A DNA stretch of 64,000 nucleotides from Tubiluchus corallicola (lineage: Eukaryota; Priapulida; Priapulimorpha; Priapulimorphida; Tubiluchidae): assembly GCA_030141605.1 (NCBI GenBank), contig JAQGDQ010000099.1, forward strand, positions 513,194 through 577,193, read 5' to 3'. Position numbers and translations under genes: made by a program. Below, one piece after another: positions 13,917-26,200 of this stretch (its first letter is position 1; each line of letters starts with the position of its first letter). The notes under the pieces were generated by a model. That model saw only the letters and a list, made by a program, of their open reading frames with translations, ran no database searches and had not been told where the DNA came from.

Positions 13917-14749
13917 CTCATTCCACTGTTCTATATAATATACAATATTTCATTAAGAACACTAATCAACTGCATTAAGGGAGACGAAAGATCAGGTCAC
14001 CGGGGGCATGAGCTGTGTGATGTGAATTGTGGATGTAAAGGTGCCAAATTTTTTCGCACAGTTTGGCTAGTAAGGAGTGACGGCTCGTAGCTAAAATTAG
14101 TGGTGGTGCTGGTTCACAAAATTTTTAGCCATTGTTTTAATACTGTGTAAAACGAAACAAGTATATGTAATTTTAGTGTTGTAATTTGCAACAAAAATTT
14201 ATATATAAACTTGATAAAATCTTAAAAAAAATTTTGTTAACGAATAGTCTAAATTGTTCTAGGTTTAATTCTAATTCTAATAGCCTAAATCTAATTCTAC
14301 ACTTTATCACATTCAAGAATATGCCGGGACATGGCTTTTGGGCACGTGACAACAGACAACACACACTGTATGAGCGATAGTGCTCTCTCTACCTAGAGTG
14401 CAGCATCTTACCACAGACATGTGTGCTTGGCCTGTGTAAAGGAAATGTAAAGGAACAATTAAACAAAAAAGACTCGCTATATTGAATAGTGTCGATAATA
14501 TTGAGTGAAAATAGTGGGTCCTACAGTTCTGCCGTGCCTATACTCGAGCCGCCACTGCTAATAAGACATTAATAATTAATTTGTTTAATTGAATGACACT
14601 AATGGCTCAAAGCCTGAAACCGAAACCTATATAGTACCCACAGTGGCATCTGGAAATATCAGTGTAAGAGCCTTTCAGACAATTTCTCAGTGCATACACA
14701 GTTTTTTCTTTTGACGCTGTCTTTCTTTTTTGCAGCTCATCTACGGAAG

Positions 14750-17700
14750 ATGTCGAGCAGTCCGCACATGAAAATGGTGATAGATACGGACGCCGGGTGC
14801 GACGATGCACACGCACTAATGATGGTGCTAGCAAAGCCAGCTATTGAAGTGCTAGGCATCACTACCGTTGGTGGCAACTGCAGAGTAGATTTAGTCTGCA
14901 GAAATGTACTGCGTGTGTTGAGGACATGCTCAAGGTTAGATGTGAGTGCACTTTTATGTCAAGGGTGTTTAGCTGAGTAGCAAGTGAAGATGGTCCTTAG
15001 GATTTCTCCTTTTGGTGATCTCACTTTTTGAAACTGCATCGTCAACTGACAGTAGAGTGCTTCAGTGGGTTGATGGTTTGACCGTCGATGCTTTTTTCAA
15101 CAGTTTAAGCACTTTGAGCAGCTTTTTTCAGACATGGTAACAAAAAAATTATATTTGAAGCAGAGTTTTCACTTTTTAAGCTTTTTGAAGACACAATCTA
15201 TATGTCATATTTGTTAAAGATCCACATAGGTTGTAAAAAATAGATGTATAAACTAAATTTATGAGTGATTTTAGAGATGTAATTGTGTAGATATTATATA
15301 TCTGGTATTAGACTAAGAGGTTTGTGATTAATCATGTCTTAATACCAAAAGTGGACAAAAGTGGCCCATGAATGGAGTGGTGGATGTTGGGTTTGGAGTG
15401 CACTTCGTACGTTATTCTCTGCACTTTATTTTGTAGATACCAGTCTACAAAGGGTCACAATTTTCTATCCTTGGAAAATCTCCCGAAGTGTCAGTATATC
15501 ACTGTCCGGACGGCTTCGGAGACGTGCCAGAATTTCAACCAGATGCAGACAAGAATCCTCCTGACATGTCACTTGTGCAGAGTGAACATGCCGTGCAAGC
15601 CCTCTTGAGGTTGTCGCAGTGGCATCGGGGGAATCTAACCCTAGTGGCTCTAGGACCACTTACGAATATTGCTCTTGCTCAGCGATTAGACCCTGAATTT
15701 GGTTCGAGGTTGCGCAACTGTTACATTATGGGTGGCAATACTGAAGGTACATGTAATAGATAAATGATACCTAAACAAGTCGAGGGATGTTCTTGGGTTA
15801 CTAGCATTTGATGTGCAAAAATCAGTGGTGGACTGAAGGTGCTTAATAAGCCTTTTCACAATTCCAGCGAAAGATGATGATCTTGAAAAAGTCAAAGGTT
15901 AAGTGAACCACACAACACATTTGTTTACACTTTACAACATTTTGCCCAATGTTATTGTATTAGTGACAATTTTAACGGCTAGCCAGAATCTTACCTAGTT
16001 CATTTTTTCTTGTTCCCAAGCAAGATCCTGTTAGTAAATCACTTTACATTGCACAGACTAATGCGTGAAGAAGTAAAGTCCCGTGAACAACAAAGAAGTG
16101 GCGTTGCAACTGAGGCAACTGTAGTAACTGCTTATCAAAAATGTGAAAGAGTTTATTGGCTCTGTATAAAATGAAGATTAAGTTTGTATCTTTTTCTTTT
16201 TCATTACCTTTAAGAGTAAGATAGATTGAAAGCATTTTAATCCACTTGGATCAACTGAATAATTTGAAAGGCTTTAAGGTTTTAGTTTGGAACTAAATTC
16301 TGTTTTGTTTTAATATGAAGCCTCGAAGTAAGAATTCTGCTAGCAAATGGGATATGCGGTTAGAATGCTTTGTGTTTCAATTTCTGTTTTTCTGCTTTAA
16401 AATTGCAATTTATTATTTTTTTGCTTAGTTGATTATGGATTTTATCTTTGTTTGTTTTTTTCGTTTTTGATTGGAACAGGAAAAGGTCCTCGAAAAATTC
16501 ACCATTGAATATGCCAAACCTCTATTTACACAGATTTTTAAGGAATGCTAATTTTAATACTTTCTGTGAATGTTACAACTCATTAGACTATAAAAATGTT
16601 AGGTTTCCGCATCCAGGAAATGATCTTGGAGCCTTCTGCTTCTTAGCCAAATGTTTTATCCATTATCCCACATTTTTGCAGACCAGCTTTTCAAATTTAA
16701 TGGTTAAACTGCCCGGTAAGCTATTCATCAACAGTGAGGTGTAATAGTAGTTAACATATGTAGATTAGAATCGGAAGCCCTGAGCTCAATAAGCCTTTTC
16801 ACCGTTGCAGGGATTGATGATGATCATGAAAAGATCCAAGGTTAAGTGAACCTAACAACGTTATTTGAACCAAACAGTGTATTTGTTTACACATTTGAGA
16901 ATGCCTCAAAGCCCATGCTTTTGTATTAGTAACAATTTTTTTTCATTAATTTTTGCTTCACTTATTTCATTTTACGTGGATTGCTGCTGGTATCTTGCTA
17001 GCTGTTTTCGGATTAGAATAACGTATTAGTTTAAAACTATACACATGTAGTATTATAATAAAAATAACTACGTGTATCACCTACACGTAGTTTGCTGCTT
17101 AAGGTCACGTAATAGTTTTAGTTAAGTAAGATACGTCGGGTTCAGTTAACCTTTGACCTACAGCCAATGCCCGTGCGCATAGCGAAACTGTGAAACGGCT
17201 TATTGATGGGCTGAGGAAGTTCAGAGTTTCTTCTACCAATTTAATGACTGACTTTCAAGTGCTGATGAAACCCATTCCTACGTAAGATACCAAACTTAGA
17301 CGGATCATTATTTATTACAGGACAGGGAAATATAACAACCTCGGCCGAGTTCAATTTTCACCATGACCCTGAAGCCGCCCAGATTGTCCTAAATGAATTG
17401 ACCTGCCCAATAACACAAATCGGCTGGGAAGTGACACTGCGCAATCAGATTTCATGGGTATGGTTATATTTTCTTGTTAGTAAATACACACAGTAGAACT
17501 GGTCTTTGTTCTGAATTTAATAGAACAGTAGGATTGATCTCTAGACAGTTTTTTGGAGCAGTGTATGTCGAAAAAATTTAAAGAGCCGACAAGTTTATGT
17601 GGCTATGTATGCATTTAATGAATTAAATCTGAAATCAGCTAAGACAGTTTTGAAGGATTATAGTAGTAGCAGCTAGTAAACCATCCCCACTGAAATGAGC

Positions 17701-18362
17701 TTTTTTGTAGAGTTGTGCCTAAACAGCGTACACAGGGCTACCTGAAGATTTACATGCTTTTTCTCTACTGCAAAATGGGTTAACAGTCTTAGACATACCA
17801 GCACAGCTCGAGGATACCACTGTGTGAAAGTGCTTTAATTTGTTTTAAAGCACAAGAAAACACTTCATAAATAAAGCTTGAAAAATTTGTCTTGAAATTT
17901 TGTAACGCCTACATGCTGTCTTATTGCACACAGAGCTTGCATTAGCAGTAATGTTGTTTAAAATTTATAAAACCTTAAATTTTTCTTTAAGGTATATTTC
18001 ATTTTATAAAACATCTATATATTAAACAGGATGTGTTTGATGGAATATGTGCAGCTGAGACGCCGCAAGCAAAGCTGTTACGCTCAATACACCATCATGC
18101 CGAGAACTTTTGTAGAGGACGAGACTGGGGTTTCATTCCGTGCGACCAATCAGCAATGGCAGTCGCGTTGGACGAGAGTGTAGCTACGGACTATCATGAT
18201 GAATACGCCACGGTCGAACTGGATGGAAAATACACACGCGGGCAAATGGTGATCGATTTCGTTAAAGTGTTGAAGAAGAAAAAGAACTGCAAGATGGTGA
18301 CAAAACTTGATGCAGAAAAACTGAAACATATGATGAAACATGCTGTAGTAAAACAATCATAA
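14750..18362 (+). CDS. Inosine-uridine-preferring nucleoside hydrolase
   Basis: Hydrolyses the N-glycosidic bond of ribonucleosides to base plus ribose (salvage/catabolism). Exons 14750-14941, 15437-15746, 17321-17457, 18030-18362; phases agree and give 323 residues, the usual length for the family. Near the N-terminus VIDTDAGCDDAHAL is the Asp-rich Ca2+/ribose-binding signature of IU-nucleoside hydrolases. Further family blocks are IPVYKG, LVALGPLTNIALA, NCYIMGGN and SAEFNFHHDPEAA. The ATG at 14750 follows a clean polypyrimidine acceptor (TTTTTTGCAG ending at 14735), so an upstream non-coding exon is likely. The donor GTGAGT after RLD was preferred to an earlier GTTAGA because it keeps phase and gives RLDIPVYKG. 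Substrate preference cannot be read from sequence alone. Confidence 0.93.
15845..16063 (+). repeat. Dispersed AATAAGCC repeat, copy 1
   Basis: In intron 2 of the hydrolase gene. It starts AATAAGCCTTTTCAC and ends near CAGACTAATGC. It matches 16788-17000 on the same strand and 47181-47415 on the opposite strand. Class unknown; no ORF. Confidence 0.65.
16788..17000 (+). repeat. Dispersed AATAAGCC repeat, copy 2
   Basis: About 0.9 kb after copy 1 in the same intron and same orientation. It shares AATAAGCCTTTTCAC, GATGATGATC, AGGTTAAGTGAACC and TTTGTTTACAC, then diverges. Confidence 0.6.
17815..17955 (+). repeat. Dispersed TTAAAGCACAAGAAA repeat, copy 1
   Basis: In intron 3 of the hydrolase gene. 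Blocks TTAAAGCACAAGAAA, AATAAAGCTTGAAAAATT and ACATGCTGTCTTATTGCA recur in order at 61185-61725 and, inverted, at 24296-24795. This is the shortest copy. Confidence 0.6.
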
Positions 18363-19612
18363 GTAGCATGAAAGTAGTGTGTTAAGTGCAACAACTGTTT
18401 AGAAGGCGTCTCATATTGAGATTACAACTAGCTTGTTCTAGATTCCTATGCTTATAGTAAATACTATGGAAATTGTAACTTGTGGGGACATTGGCGGGAT
18501 TTGGTGTTAAATCGCACCTGTTGTAGGAGAACAATACTTAGCTAGTTCAATTATGGACCTTGAGATGAGCATTGCTACAGCTCAATTAACAATGAAAACT
18601 AACACTAGAAATAGGTAGAAATTTAATAATTGAAATACTGTAGTGTATTCGCCTTTAGCAAGCAAGCAATCAATCAAAATATTTAAAGAAATGCTGTGAT
18701 TTAAAAAAAACAGATAAATTTACATATCTCGCTATCCAAAATCAGTTTCAGTTACTAGAAATCTTCGTAAAACTACTAACGTGCAGAAAACGCACAATAT
18801 TTCTGATTTTCAGTAACTAGATTATGACTGTGAATGTAAGAAAATTTCCTGAGGGAGCTTACAAGCAACAGTCCTCAAAGTACGTTTTCAGGAGGAAACG
18901 GCAGATTTGTCAGCATGGATTGGTCGTACATGTACTTGTTAAATTCTTGAAGTACTTTATGGTTTTTATACATTCAGTTCAGTACATGGTTGCAGTGGTT
19001 GATGGGAAAAAACTAATGCATGCATCTGCTTTGCCCATGTAATAGAGAATCAATTTTCAAACAATACATGGAGCAACCTATTTTACTATATTGACTAGCC
19101 TGCTGTTTTCGTCAAGAAATGTCTGCGTGTAACGTTGTTGATCATTAATAATTATTGATAATGGTCTATCTAAAGTTAATATCTTACTTACTTTACCTGT
19201 TAATTTAGCCAAGTGGGTAATTTGTATGTGTATGTTTTTCTTGCTCCTTTCTCTAGTTTCTGCTGATTTGATAGTCTGCAAAATTGTATGCATTTTTTTA
19301 GCTTAATGAATTATTAGTTTTTATTTCCATAAGTACTCAGGGAGGCCTTGTAAGGACGACAAGCTGTTGTATCCAGTGACAATACATAAAATGTAACTTC
19401 ATCTTTCATTTTGTTGCCCTGATTAGAAAAATCATATTGATATTTTTGTGTCATATTTCTAGGACATTCTTATATTACTATAATCATTGTAACATTCTTA
19501 ATTGAACTAAATGTACACATCAGACTGTAGGTCATTATTATTGGGTTGACTTTTTCGTAGTGATTGTACTGCCATCAGCCGATTTGCCATAAGTGCCATT
19601 TGTGGTCATTGT

Positions 19613-19953
19613 CAGGGCTGTATTATCATATAGGCTGCAACTTAGGGCTGTTACCTCAAGCTTTGGTAACATTTGGTAAATCTGTTCTTTTTCCTATGGT
19701 TGTGTTAATTTGTTTTGCAATAAATAGTAAAATAGTGTTATTTCTTAAAGAATATTTTTATTGATAAGCAAAACATTTCTATTATAGTTTATTGAAATTA
19801 TTTGCAATAAGTTTACTTCAAGCTATGTAAATGTTGTTAAATATATCACGAATAAAAATATTCTAGACGTGCAGGCGAGTTTTTGGGTGGCTTCGTCTGA
19901 GAGGGGCCCATAATTTCATTAGTCTAGGGTACCAATATCATGATCCTGTCCTG
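19613..19953 (-). mobile_element. hAT-type MITE, family A copy 2
   Basis: About 341 bp, in inverse orientation to the copy at 13564. It begins CAGGGCTGTATTATCATATAG and ends ATCATGATCCTGTCCTG. Internally it aligns with both other copies over most of their length. The 8-bp flanks (19605-19612 and 19954-19961) share only their last five bases, ATTGT, so the target duplication is decayed. Confidence 0.8.
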
Positions 19954-20279
19954 CATATTGTGCTGATTTTGACTTTCAGTCTTCTGCTTGTAGCTTTTCA
20001 ATGCAAATCAAATTCAGTTTGTAACAATGAAGACAGCATTGCAGTTGCAGTACGTTATGAATAATCTATGTATCATGTATACAATGGAATGTAGTGCACA
20101 GTATATCATATCTTATTTTTTTACTTATCCATGTGTAGCAAATGTCAATTTTAATACTGTAATAATTTTTATATTTTACTTGAGAAATAAACACATCTAT
20201 TCATTATACTGTAAACTTATGATGTAAATGCTTGTTAGTTCTTTAAATAAAAAAATACCTCGCTACCCCTATTCTGTTA

Positions 20280-20640
20280 TCATCTTGAGGTCGGCGGCTT
20301 AATTGCGTCCTATAAACTGGAATAAAATGGAATGCATAACAAAGTGACATCTTTTGACAAGAAAGAGAAAGTATTGTAAGCTGCCGTCTTTTACATAGTT
20401 ATTTTTTGACCAGAACACACATGATAAACAGCAAGGAAAACTGGGAAAATTCATACTCAACGCTACCATACTACCTCTAATCATTGTCTCATTCATGGAG
20501 AACGTAAATGCAACCAAACGAGCTAGGACAGTTTTACCACTTCAGTGTATTCATATGCATCCTTCATAAAGAGACAGATTGCAGTCCAGCCACAACCATC
20601 AACATGAAGTAGGTTCTGCCATCGAGTTCTGCATCCAAAC
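20280..20640 (-). CDS. Possible two terminal exons of an unrecognised gene
   Basis: Exon 20640-20538 follows an acceptor (CTCTACAG) and, after one base, reads FGCRTRWQNLLHVDGCGW and on to YEYTEV at a GTAAAA donor. A following exon 20309-20280 would add DAIKPPTSR and stop, in phase. The composition looks protein-like, but I recognise no family and see no upstream exons, so it could be chance. Confidence 0.25.
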
Positions 20641-21090
20641 CTGTAGAGTGCTGTGTTACGTATAAAAAATGTAATAAGGGTTACATTCTTAAAAGTCAGA
20701 AAAGTTGTTCAATTTAATTACTTTCCCAGCACTGAAATATCATTCTTTCAAATCTACAGCTGCTAATATTTGTCAAATGGTTACAAGAAGAGTTAAAGTT
20801 CAATATTAATTTGGCTAAAGTAATCCCACATACTTAATTCTTATACAGTGTGTTATTTTCAATGCTCAATTCGTTTTGAAATTTTGCAAAAGTACTGCAT
20901 GTTTACTTTTAGGATACTAAATGGTATTAACATGCTTTAGAAAGCCAAGAATGCTTTATGTGGTGGAAAACGCCTGTTATAATTTCTCAGGCTACCATAT
21001 AAGCTTTTACTACAAAATAATGCTAAAAACTAGCCCATCTAAACATGTAAATTAGTATTTTTATATTTGGGGCGTTATATAAATTTTACG

Positions 21091-21125
21091 TAATAATAAT
21101 AATAATAGTAGTAGTAGTAGTAGTA
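21091..21125. repeat. Compound trinucleotide microsatellite (AAT)n(AGT)n
   Basis: Seven units of the AAT phase run into about seven units of AGT, followed by unrelated sequence. Confidence 0.9.
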
Positions 21126-21424
21126 ATCTGCGTACGAATCAGTTTTCATAGGATACTACCAATAATCATGAAGATGTATTAAATAAATGTGGTACCGCAG
21201 CTGGTAAAAACAAACAGCACCTAGACAAGTAATTACGAATTTTGGTTTAAGACAAATTGAAGTTCCAGTGTTACACAGTTGTAATTGATGTATGCTGTTA
21301 TAGTGTTGGTTGCAACCGTCACAGAAAGCGCACTTGCCTTTGCCTTAAGGATCAAATTTATTGTTCAGAATTTTGTTATTAATAACGGGGCTTTGAAAGA
21401 TTAAATCTTAGTATAGCTCAGCCA

Positions 21425-21516
21425 TTAAGTGTTCCAGTGTTTCTTCAAAACTTCAGTCGTTAATTTCAAAAGCTCAGTTTGCTTCCACATTTGGCCATTA
21501 ATTTCAATTTCTTCTG
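21425..21516 (-). CDS. Possible terminal exon of an unrecognised gene
   Basis: After a TATTTTAG acceptor the minus strand reads EEIEINGQMWKQTELLKL and on to KKHWNT and a stop, 30 codons. Codon use is gene-like, but no partner exons or family were identified. Confidence 0.25.
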
Positions 21517-22726
21517 CTAAAATACTACACACATTGTATGTTTTTGACAAAATACCAAAACAGCATAACCAACGCATTTTATAAAACTACTGTATATTAC
21601 ATGTGTACATTTCATCTACACGTCACAAGAGCAACGACTTCGCTAACAAAACAACAACATCTCTCAACCTCACATAACACAGTAGAATCGTAAGAAAAAG
21701 TGCCCACATCAATCATAATCAGAAATGAAAATTTCATTTAGAAAAATCAACTAAACGATACAAATGTCCACTATAGAACAAGTTTATGACACGAAATTAT
21801 TCCACTACTGTGAGATTCTCCAATAATACCATGCATGAAACTAAATTTATGAGTCGAGTGAGTGAGGCTAATAAATACATTCGTGCAAGAACAAAGTAGC
21901 ATGGTAAATTTAGATTCATTATCACAAAAAGAACAAATCAACAATTGAGGACACGAAGCTTATAAAAAATCTAGACTGCTTACTGCTAATATTCCGCATT
22001 TGCATTGCAAGTTACTCTTAATAACACAAACTTTTACATTGTACATTTCCAGTTTTACAATGGCATATTATGTGCAAAGCTATTTTCCTATTACTACATC
22101 GACATACATACAAACTGCAAAATGCTCATAAATACAAAAATATAATATATACAGCTGTATGATAGGTGTATGAATAACACTATTTTACATGTTAGAGCGC
22201 ATGTGCACAGTCTGCAGCCACAAATTTTGATACATAACTAGTCTACATTACTCTATAATGCAAGAAACGAAACCTACATAATTCATTATGTTTCCTTAAT
22301 TAATTAAATCATGTAAATTAATGAAAATAAACAAAAACATTTTTAATACAATGCATTCTTGGGCAGCCCTAAAAACCGTTTAGGGACATAGACTTGTCAG
22401 AATTTTCACGTTTTTTAAATTTCCTATTCTCTTACCACATTGTGATCAATTCGCCATCTCAAATTTCCAAAAATAATCATAAGTTTATAACCTAACAAAT
22501 TTACTAAGTTTTTCAAAAACTTGAGACACTAGGCACAAAAGAAGGTTAGTGACAGTCTGAACAATCAAGTAATTGGTCACCTGATCATTGTTTTTTAAAC
22601 ACACAGATGTACATAACAATGACAAAAAAACAGCAACACAAACAATATGTTTTCTGGTAGGGAGAAACAAGCAGGCAGTTCTGTAGCAAGTTATTATGGT
22701 TAAGGAATACAGAAACAAGTTGGATT

Positions 22727-22788
22727 CCCCTCCCTCTCCTCTTCTCTCTCTCTCTTTCGCCCCTCCCCTCTCTCTCTCTTTCTCTCTG
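22727..22788. repeat. Pyrimidine-rich CT tract
   Basis: About 60 bases of C and T almost without interruption, with CTCTCTCT runs. In the likely 3'UTR of the kinase gene it would be transcribed as a GA-rich tract. Confidence 0.8.
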
Positions 22789-23221
22789 TTTACCAAGTAT
22801 AATAACTTAGTTACAACTCTTAAACCACAGTCAAAGTTGACGCTAAACGGTGACAAGCATTTTACGATATTTCACAACAAATGCAAGGCAACAAAAAATG
22901 TGATTTTTTTGTGTGGAACACTGCATAATCATACAAGATGCGTAGATAACCATAAAAGCACCTCACCTTTCTATCTTATTTTCTTGCCCCTGCTACAAGA
23001 AAGGGAATTTTTTGCCAGTTTCATTAAAGTTTCTAAATTTAAGTGTATAAACGTCAACATTTTATCACTTTACTGGTACTGCATTTTTAACAGAAAAATG
23101 AAAACAAAAGCATGACAATAAATATTATTCTTACACAATAATACACTACAGCATAGAAAAATATAAGGTAGCTCATCAAGCATTGCATTGGTCAACTTCT
23201 CATGTTATCTATCACCCTGTG

Positions 23222-26200
23222 CTAGTGAGGTCGGCTCACCATGGAGTCAGAGTTGTGCCTCACACGAGTAGTTGGAGGCGCAACCAAGTTTTTCTTCGGA
23301 ACTCCGTGTAACAAGTCTTGAATGTGCTGCATTATGAGATCAATGGCCACCAGATTCTCTGCGCCTCTGGGTATTATCACATCAGCATATTTTTTTGTCT
23401 GCATAAAACAATGTGACTAATAAATATACAATTTTTGGCTCAAGTTTACAATTCCCCACAGACAAGAAATTAGTCCATGAAGCAGATTAGGGTTGGGGTT
23501 AGGATATGGGTAGGATAGGTTTAAATTGTGTGGGAAATTGTAAATTCCTTCCCAATTTTTTGATTGGAGAGCTCTGTAGTTTACAATCATGGAATTATGT
23601 ACTATACACCGGTAAAGGAAAATAAACCGGGATATTTTACGATACTAAATTTTTCCACGACCACTTTACCAACATAATAGCCTAATCCAATAAAGCCACA
23701 AGAACCAGGCTAAATTAAAAAGCCTGAAACATTTTTGCACCTCCACTGGGCCTCGAACCCAGAAGTTATTAAAAGTGCTATACTGCACTTGCAGAAATGT
23801 TTTAAATGTTGGAAGTCCGATTATTACTCAACGAATAGTGTCCAGGTCACCTTCCTTGCACTTGTTCTAGTTGTTCGTTAGATGAGGAATAAGGTGTTTT
23901 GGCTGACTTCCATTGATCTTTACAATATTTTGAGCTGGGAGTTAGTGGGAAAAATGCACCAGATAAGTATTCCTGAGCAATGGAAGATCAAGTAAAAACA
24001 ATTTCTTAGGGAAAATACCCCTAGAAATTTATACAGCTATTAAATGCAACTCAAACTGTGCTTACCGGAAGGCAGAATTCTTCAAAAGCCGGTTTCACAA
24101 AGTTTATGTACTGACTGAGAACGTAATCAAGATCACGATGCATTTCTAGAATGTCTTTTCTCACTAATGCAAAGAATGATGAATTTATTACAAATCTTTA
24201 TGTAAATGAAAATTTAATCCATATGCACATTGCAATGATTAGTCACAAGTGAGTATAGAGTTACTGTAAATAAAATATAATACATTATTATTCGTTAAAG
24301 GGGAAGAAAATGGAATTTTAAAGTTATATTTCCATACAAAGTTATATTACTTAGCATTATGCTTACCTGCTTGAAAGATTTATGTAATTCGAAAAGAAAA
24401 TTCTTAATGATTTAGAATATTCATGCCACCTGTAAAATGGCACTGCATCCCCATCCCAAGTGTGCACCACTGATTCATCACAAAACACATTATTGATCTT
24501 ACTGACAATACAAAGTAACTTAAACTTTTGCTTAGCTAGCACAGAGTGTGCCACGAATGCCATGATTATTTCTTCAAACTTCACACAATATTACCTTAAC
24601 TTGTTTCAAAGATTTACAATCAAAAAAGCTGCGTCTAGCAGTCACAGGGGGAAATTAAAATTTACAGGTTTTATAGTGTTACGCAAGCCCTGTATACAAT
24701 AAGACAGTACGTAAGTAATATAAAATTTCGAGACGAATTTTTTAAGCTTTACATGTAAAGAGTGTTTTCTTGTGCTTTAAAGTACACTGTCACCAAGCAT
24801 AGTAGGATAAAAAGTGAGGACCTAGGATGGTCATCTAAGCAAAGTAATTTTATTCCATCAGTCCATTGCTAGCACATGATCTATTAAACAAGCTTTAGAC
24901 AAATGGCTGTTTAGTTTAGTTACATTGCTAAGAATCTGTTCAGTCATACATAGTTAACCGAACTTAATTTAATGAGATCCTTTCAAAGCATAGTTAAATG
25001 GCCGTAACAATTAACTAGGTGTTAGTGGATACACCATTTGGTCAACCAAGTAAAATAACTTTTGAGCTTCAGCCCATTTTTCTCTCTATTCAAGACCCAT
25101 CGATTCTTGAACCCATTGCTATGATTCAGCGATACAGTTAAAAATTTGTCACATTCATATTAAAACTCTGCAAACTCATATTAAACGTAGTAACTAAAGA
25201 CGCAAAACATGGTGATCTTTACGGCAATACACACATTTGAAGTTCGCCAGAAATAATAAGTTATTTAATTTATGAGTGTCCTTTGTGTAAAAATAACTAT
25301 ATATTCTTTGTGTAATCATAATAATGTGTTAAAAAACTTCAATGTGTGTTGGGGTTACATAGACCTTTAATCAAGTAGGTGAAATGTCAAAAAAGAAATA
25401 GATTTCTCAGGAAAGAATGCTGGAAAAGTACTTGAGCAAGTATTTAGTACAGAAATCTTCTATGATAAATGAAAGTTAGGGTAAGCTGTTCCAGAAGAGG
25501 AGATACAATAGAAACACATTTCGGTCTGTAAACTATCAACACCTGCAATTAGTACCTCTTCTTTCTAGTCGAGTATCAGGATCAGTGTCAACAAACAGTT
25601 TCATGTTAAACATGTCTCGCATCCGCTTGTCATAAAATGCCAGGATACCCTCAAAAAGTACAACATGAACGTCAGATGGATGGATGATACGGCATTCTGG
25701 TAGCCTAGACAAATGTGCAAAATATAGTGGATCACGAATACCAAACAGATACATATTCACCAAACGTGTTATACAACTGTTATTCTTAGAGGAAAACTAA
25801 ACCCAATATTAAACTATAGCTCAAAACATTCTACCCTCTAAGATATTGAAAGGAAACACACCATTTTGTATATCTAAATGAAAGAATAACTAAAGTGAAT
25901 TATTATCACAGAAATGCAATTTCGCAATTGCGTGGCTAGTTCTTTGCTGTTACATGCATTTTGCCATTCACTAGTTATATTGGCTTACACCTTAGAAACA
26001 ACGAGTTGCACAAAAAAACAGGTGTTGTACTTCTCTGTTCAGAGGTGTTTGATTATGACGTAGTGCATACGTTCAAGAGCTCATGTGTGAGCACAGCAGT
26101 AAACTTGAAATTTTAATTTAATTTTTTGGAGTTTTTGTATATCACAGCGAATGTTGTACACTAGCACTGTACTCTGTACTTCGATTTTCACTTTTGCAAA

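Larger units (their letters stand above)
8588..14735. other. Intergenic region between Drosha and the nucleoside hydrolase
   Basis: Should hold the Drosha promoter at its left end and upstream parts of the hydrolase gene at its right end. No convincing coding exon was seen. The recognisable content is three transposon-derived elements (10205-10730, 12023-12775, 13564-13916), a SINE-like segment near 9.75 kb and a short TG-rich tract near 9600-9640. The remainder, including 10.9-12.0 kb, shows nothing I can identify. Confidence 0.6.
18363..23221. other. Region between nucleoside hydrolase and uridine-cytidine kinase
   Basis: Should contain the 3'UTRs of both convergent genes. It also holds a hAT MITE (19613-19953), a trinucleotide microsatellite (21091-21125), a pyrimidine tract (22727-22788) and doubtful minus-strand exons (20280-20309, 20538-20640, 21425-21516). 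The rest is AT-rich and featureless. Confidence 0.6.

Noticed and set aside
14935-14936. Donor GTTAGA at the end of hydrolase exon 1
   Set aside because: Leaves two bases that do not match the IPVYKG exon; the later GTGAGT at 14942 is canonical and in phase.
22696-23115. 139-codon ORF on the plus strand, downstream of the Uck stop
   Set aside because: Much of it is the CT tract read as Ser/Pro/Leu, and it is antisense to the likely Uck 3'UTR.
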